From assembly GCA_022813625.1 (NCBI GenBank), contig JAKLMB010000010.1, positions 496,001 to 560,000 of the forward strand: 64,000 nt of DNA, given 5' to 3'. The translations under genes and the position numbers were made by a program. Each line of letters starts with the position of its first letter. Within the stretch, counting starts at the first letter, position 1. The stretch is from Aaosphaeria pasadenensis. Taxonomy: Eukaryota > Ascomycota > Dothideomycetes > Pleosporales. Of this stretch, positions 59,417-64,000 are shown piece by piece. The notes below the pieces were generated by a model. That model ran no database searches and was not told the DNA's origin. It saw only the letters and a list, made by a program, of their open reading frames with translations.

Positions 59417-60652
59417 CCTTCGTGTGTGGTGCGTTGCGCGTGGTAGATCTCGTAGACAGCGATGTACGTAGCTACGCACGACACGACGTTGGCGATGTTC
59501 GTTCGATGAATTTTCGGGAGGGCTTGGCGAGGGGGGGGACGTGCGTTGGGAGTGGAGTGGAGTTCCCAATCGTTACCGGTGGGTCGGTAGCGGGACCCCG
59601 GTTTTTTCTTGCTTGGTGGTCGATTAGCGTGGATGGGCTCACCGCTGGATTAGGGATTGTTGGGGACAATGGATATGGGAGAGGAGGACGGGGTGATGGG
59701 GTGGGATTAGATGGGGGGTTTTGATTTTTTGGAGATGTTGATGCGTGGAGTGGGTGGTATGGGTGATTTCCGTGGATTTGGAAAATGGGAGAGAGGAGGG
59801 AGGAGGTTTTTTGGGGGAGTTTGTTTGTTTACTTTACTCTGTGTTTCCGCATTTGTGGTTTAATGATAAACACGATGCGCAAGTTGAATGAATTGCATAG
59901 TAGCATCACACGTACGCAATACATTTCCCATCCCCTCCTCCATCTCACCGACAAACGTCCTATCTAACCTGCACGAACAATCGACCTACGTGTTTCTCCC
60001 TCCAAGCTCCAACAATCGTCACTAACATCCCCTTAGACTCCCAACTTCCACCGACTCCCAACTCAATATGCGGTGAAGCCAAAACGAACACGTACACTTT
60101 TATGCAAAAAACCATCATGTTTCCAATTTTTATGTCTTATGTACTCCGTATCGTAACCAACCGTTAAGCAAATGAATGCTTTTTCCTTTCGTTGGCAATA
60201 GTTGTAATCTAGAAAATCTACAATTTAAATCGCTTTAATACTTTTTGTGAGCCGAAATGTGTGTGTGTGTGGGAAAAAAACGCCATCGCCAAAATGCTAA
60301 GATATGTTTAAAGGTGGGATAATCGAAAGGGGGGATTCTAATATGTGGGTGGCGGTAGGTGCGTGTGTGTGGGTGGTCGTGATATCGTTAATGACTTCTT
60401 CGTCCTCCGCTCCCCCCTGAACCGTCTGGATGGTTTCTTCGGTCGTGTACAAAGTAGACAAAGACAGCGTACAACAGTGCGTGCGTAGCATATACAGGGT
60501 TCCTCCACAGTCCCGCATGGGGCCTCTCTGCTCTCTTCTCATGCTCTCGTCGAGAACAATCATCTCCTTCAATTTCGTCGAGCTACTCTCTTCCTCCTCT
60601 TTCTCTCCGCTCCACCCCCGAAATCTCCACCTCCACCTCCAGCTAATTAAGT
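59417..60652. other. 1.2-kb intergenic region
   Basis: It holds the promoter of bL33m and the 3' UTR of the MYND gene, both on the minus strand. A short GT dinucleotide run lies at about 60259-60271. Nothing else recognised. Confidence 0.45.
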
Positions 60653-61498
60653 TCAGAACTGTCCAGGCGACAGCGCAGGCGTGTTCGACCTGTCGATCTC
60701 CGCGCCCGCGAGGTAGGCGGGCGGCGTGCAGAGCTGCTTGTGAGACGGCCAGTCGGCGCGCTGGCACTTCTTGGAGCAGTAGCGCTGCTTCTTGCAGCGG
60801 GAGCAGCGGTACAGTGATGAGGTTGAGGAGGTTGAGTTGGGGGATGAGGAGGGGGAGTCTGCGAAGTTGCAGGATCCGCAGGTTGATGGGGTCGTTGCTG
60901 GGATGGTATGTTAGTACAATGTTTCTGGTGGATTTTGGGGAGGGGAGTGGGCGAAGAAGGGGACTGCTTTTGGGGGAAAGATAGGGGGGATTTGATACTG
61001 GAGAGTGGAATCGGAGAGTGGTGAACTTACGGTATTGGTCTTGATAGCAGACTTCGGAGTGCGAAGTGTACAGGGAATGGGGCGTGGGTCGAGCAGCCTC
61101 GTGGGAAATGGTCGTCACGTTGGTGTACTCTGCCTCGATGGTTGCGGGTACAGGCATGGAGGTTCCATATGTGTGGACATTGTGTAACAATGGCGAATCT
61201 TGGACTGTGAAGAAAAAAATCAGTTATCTGCGTAACTCGACTGCAGCGATGGGGAATAGATAGATGATAGATAGATGTAGCGCGACCAAAGGAATTGAAT
61301 TGGACGCGGGACTTTAAACATACTAGAAGCTGCGGAATCAATTCTTTCTTGTCTTCCCCCTTTCAAGCCCTCGCGAGGCTGAATGGCGCCGTTATCGGTT
61401 TCTATCTCTCTCACGGATTCCAGAGCCTGCTGTTTTCCGATATCGTCGATCTCCTTGGCTGTGATTGACACATTCAGAAGCAATGAACGAGGGGGCAT
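60653..61498 (-). CDS. Small MYND-type zinc-finger protein
   Basis: Three exons (61498-61324, 61204-61031, 60897-60653) with introns of 119 and 133 nt give 197 residues; phases agree and the frame stays open throughout. The N-terminal 110 residues have no motif. The C-terminal part is a complete MYND finger: CGSC, a 20-residue Ser-rich insertion, then CSRCKKQRYCSKKCQRADWP followed by SHKQLC, providing the C-x2-C / C-x2-C / C-x3-C / H-x3-C ligands. It ends PGQF. MYND fingers bind Pro-rich peptides in transcription and chromatin regulators. No second domain (such as SET) is present, so the partner is unknown. A later ATG at 61157 is an alternative start if exon 1 is untranslated. Confidence 0.8.
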
Positions 61499-64000
61499 TT
61501 GCAACGCGACGACTGGAAATTTTTCGAAGAGAAGGAATTGATATTGAGACTTGAAATTATTGAAGGATGATTCTTTGGAGAAATAGAAAAATTAAAGAAG
61601 AAAAAGAAGGACTGGGGTGGGCTGCTTGGGTTTTTGGTATGCCAAACCAGCGGTGTGGGAGATGACAGCTGGGGGGAAGCATTTCGGGCACGGATCGCTT
61701 TCGTGCCTGGCCCTGACACCGATCTAAACCATTTTGCCTGCAACGGCTGATCACAGGCGCGGGAACGCGCGATCATGTGCTGCGATCGCTCACGTGTGAA
61801 AGTGTGAATGGGAACGCTGGGAGCTTGCGATTTGACCGTTGGGGGTTGTGATGATGTGGTGGACGTCAAAAACCGGTGCTGACCAAAGCTGCCAAGAGCT
61901 GGAATGCTCCCAGAATCTGACCTGTGGAGGTCGTGATGCATGAAATCAATGCAGGTAAGCAGCCGCGTCGATTATATCAGTGAACGTTTGCAGCAACTAT
62001 GTCGAGATGATTTGTTCGTAACCTTTGACGCAGCCTTATCGCGTTTGTATAAGGGGAGTGCGCGTCGCAGTCTTGGATGGATGGGGATATCATGTTTGCT
62101 TCAACCAGACATACGTCTTCTAGGACGCCATTGATCGATTCTGGCTCGCTTGGCAATAGATCGCACCAAGATAATGATTTCTATTCAATGAATTTTCCAG
62201 ATCAGGGAAGAGGAGAAAGTATCATCCAATTTTGGAGTTGCGCGCAACTGGCGACCCTATGTGTAATTTGCTGAAAATTGAGATCTTGACATGTAAGAAA
62301 TATTAAACTCGCTTTGTTCGCTTTCTAATTTTCTAATGATAGGCATTTGCCTGCCCTAAGAATATTGTATTGTGTAAGTCTGTTCTACTGTATTTAGATA
62401 CGACTGTCTATAATCATCGTGAATATCCGGACGCGTGTCAATCAGCAATACATGAGAGAACGAGAGTAGTCATCCGGCGACCGTAGTTATTCTCAATTAG
62501 AGAGCACACCCAAATGGATGATTAGGGAGAGGTGACTAATACTAGGCGACTTACGCATATGAATGCTTATTGCAGGCTGAAAGGCCAGAATCATGACTCG
62601 TCATCCTCAAGGAGAAGACTAATCGGGCGACGTATGCAGTCGCTTTGATCCGAACGACCCAAAAGACTGCAACCAGCAATCCAATTCGTAAGGAGTTCGC
62701 GATATATGGCCGTCAAAGGTGTTGTGATCCATTTGGGCTCCTCTTGATAGGCCAATGCGGTGATAGAGGGTGCAATTGAGTACAGGCAACAACATCGTTT
62801 CGGTTAGCGTCCTGGAGATGGGTGGTGCAGGCCGAAGGGGTACAAAGAATATCCCGGTTATCCTCCGATCACCGCAAGGCAACTAAGACAAGAATACGTA
62901 TTGGGTCCAGGTGGCGATTCCTCGTTGATTACCCATTTTATTGATCGTTGTAGAGTGGCCAAGTCGGAATTTGTAGAAGCCCAAGGGTTCGGCGGAGCAC
63001 TTGGAGATATCGCCTAAAGAAGACGTTCTTGAGGTTCTACTGTGTGCGCATGTGGCTTCCTGTCCAAGCAAGACGAGAGTCTAGCCAAGAGGAACTGGGA
63101 GTTCGACTATCTCTAGGCCTCCTTGTCCAGCTGCGAGGTAGAGGGGAATGTTCCGATATCCGGGGCTTAGGGAGCGTAGTGAGCGTTGGAGTGACAGTGA
63201 CGTTAGCAGAGCCTCACTAGAGGTGCACAGGCGCACAGCCCATAGGCAAAGTCTCATGACATCGCAAGTCTAGGGGAGTCTAAGGTAGTCTGTGGTAGTC
63301 TGTGGTAGTCTGCTCTCTTGCGCAGTAGGTCTGGAGCGGGGGCGCGCGCTGAGGCGTCTTTGTGAGGGGGGGATGCGGGTGAGCAGAAGTGGCATAGTTC
63401 ATGGTTGGAGTCATACTGCGAAATGTGTGCAGCAATACAGATTCCGCTGAAGGGGGAGATTGTCCATTGACTGACTCACTTGCTCCTCAAGTGCCGATAC
63501 GAGTGGGTTCATCGTATCGATATTGAGGGAGTTGCATGTGCACAATGGATTTCCCCGAACCCTGTGGCCTGCTTGTTTGTAGCAATCCGGACGGATCCTT
63601 CGTTGCGTGATGATCGGAGTTGAGACTTGGCCCGCTCGATCCATCTTTGAATTTTGACTCCTCCAGATAATCTTCAGCTCGGCAGGGTGCGCGAACTATG
63701 CAGTTTGGCGGCGGGGAGCATGTCCCATTGGCAGGTAGCCTATGAGAGTGAATGTACGGGAGGAATTCTGACGAATGAGCGACCTTCATTTTCCGGTCAG
63801 ACAGGAGGAGGCAAGACTGGGTCAAAAGTCTACGTAGCGACCGCATCGTCCCGTACGCACAAGGTCTGCAAATTTTCTGCAGGAAGCAAGTGTGTGCGGG
63901 CCCGGAGAATGAATGCATGGGTTGGATGACAAAGGCTTCGGTCAAGTGCGACCAACCCTACGCCTGCTCGTACAATCTGGAGAGACTGTGAGTCGATGAG
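61499..64000. other. 2.5-kb right-end stretch without a supported gene
   Basis: ORFs at 62619-62882, 63411-63644 and 63487-63945 (all minus) have mixed frames and no recognised motif. A triplicated 10-bp unit GGTAGTCTGT lies at 63284-63312. The left end is the promoter of the MYND gene. Confidence 0.4.

Noticed and set aside
63411..63945. Overlapping minus-strand ORFs near the right edge
   Set aside because: Frames overlap without a convincing splice link; no family signature.
1..64000. CRISPR arrays, intact transposons, rRNA
   Set aside because: No direct-repeat/spacer arrays, no transposase or reverse-transcriptase ORFs, no terminal repeats and no rRNA-like sequence were noticed on reading both strands.

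Overview
The window comes from a filamentous ascomycete (Pezizomycotina). The protein genes are split by short introns, mostly 46-66 nt, with GTAAGT-type donors and CTAAC-like branch sites. The gene content is also typical of such fungi: a HET-domain protein, a GH92 mannosidase, a CE1 feruloyl-type esterase, a BAS2-like small secreted cysteine-rich protein and Bud22. A plant-associated or saprotrophic Dothideomycete-like species would fit, but the class is a guess. I see no rRNA, convincing tRNA, CRISPR array or intact transposon.

Layout. 1-1.7 kb: the 3' part of a repeat-rich surface protein. 1.7-11.4 kb: gene-poor, with a short conserved fungal gene at 4.9-5.3 kb and a tentative two-exon gene at 9.4-10.0 kb. 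11.4-18.8 kb: an SRPBCC protein, a five-exon CE1 esterase, a five-exon GH92 glycosidase and the BAS2-like effector candidate; the esterase, GH92 and effector candidate are all secreted. 20.2-31.7 kb: Bud22, an unknown protein with WIET repeats and an acidic tract, a GPI-type 5'-nucleotidase, and a calpain-family protease with a Gly-Tyr-Asn repeat tail. 33.9-38.8 kb: a HET protein followed on the same strand by a DEAQ-type P-loop NTPase/nuclease-like protein whose key residues look degenerate. 39.2-41.5 kb: a membrane protein. 45.9-49.7 kb: the mitochondrial 2-oxoglutarate/malate carrier, the SMC5/6 SUMO ligase Nse2 and a tentative membrane protein. 51.1-57.6 kb: a single-pass membrane protein diverging from a six-exon coiled-coil protein. 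58.9-61.5 kb: two small multi-exon genes, mitochondrial ribosomal protein bL33m and a MYND zinc-finger protein, recovered only by joining short exons.

How they relate. Most genes are unrelated housekeeping neighbours. Two groups may mean something. The secreted set at 12.5-18.8 kb (esterase, mannosidase, effector candidate) suggests action on plant polymers or glycoproteins. The HET/NTPase pair at 33.9-38.8 kb resembles accessory self/non-self or effector-type loci and is the most unusual part of the window. All exon coordinates were derived by hand from splice signals and checked for reading phase.
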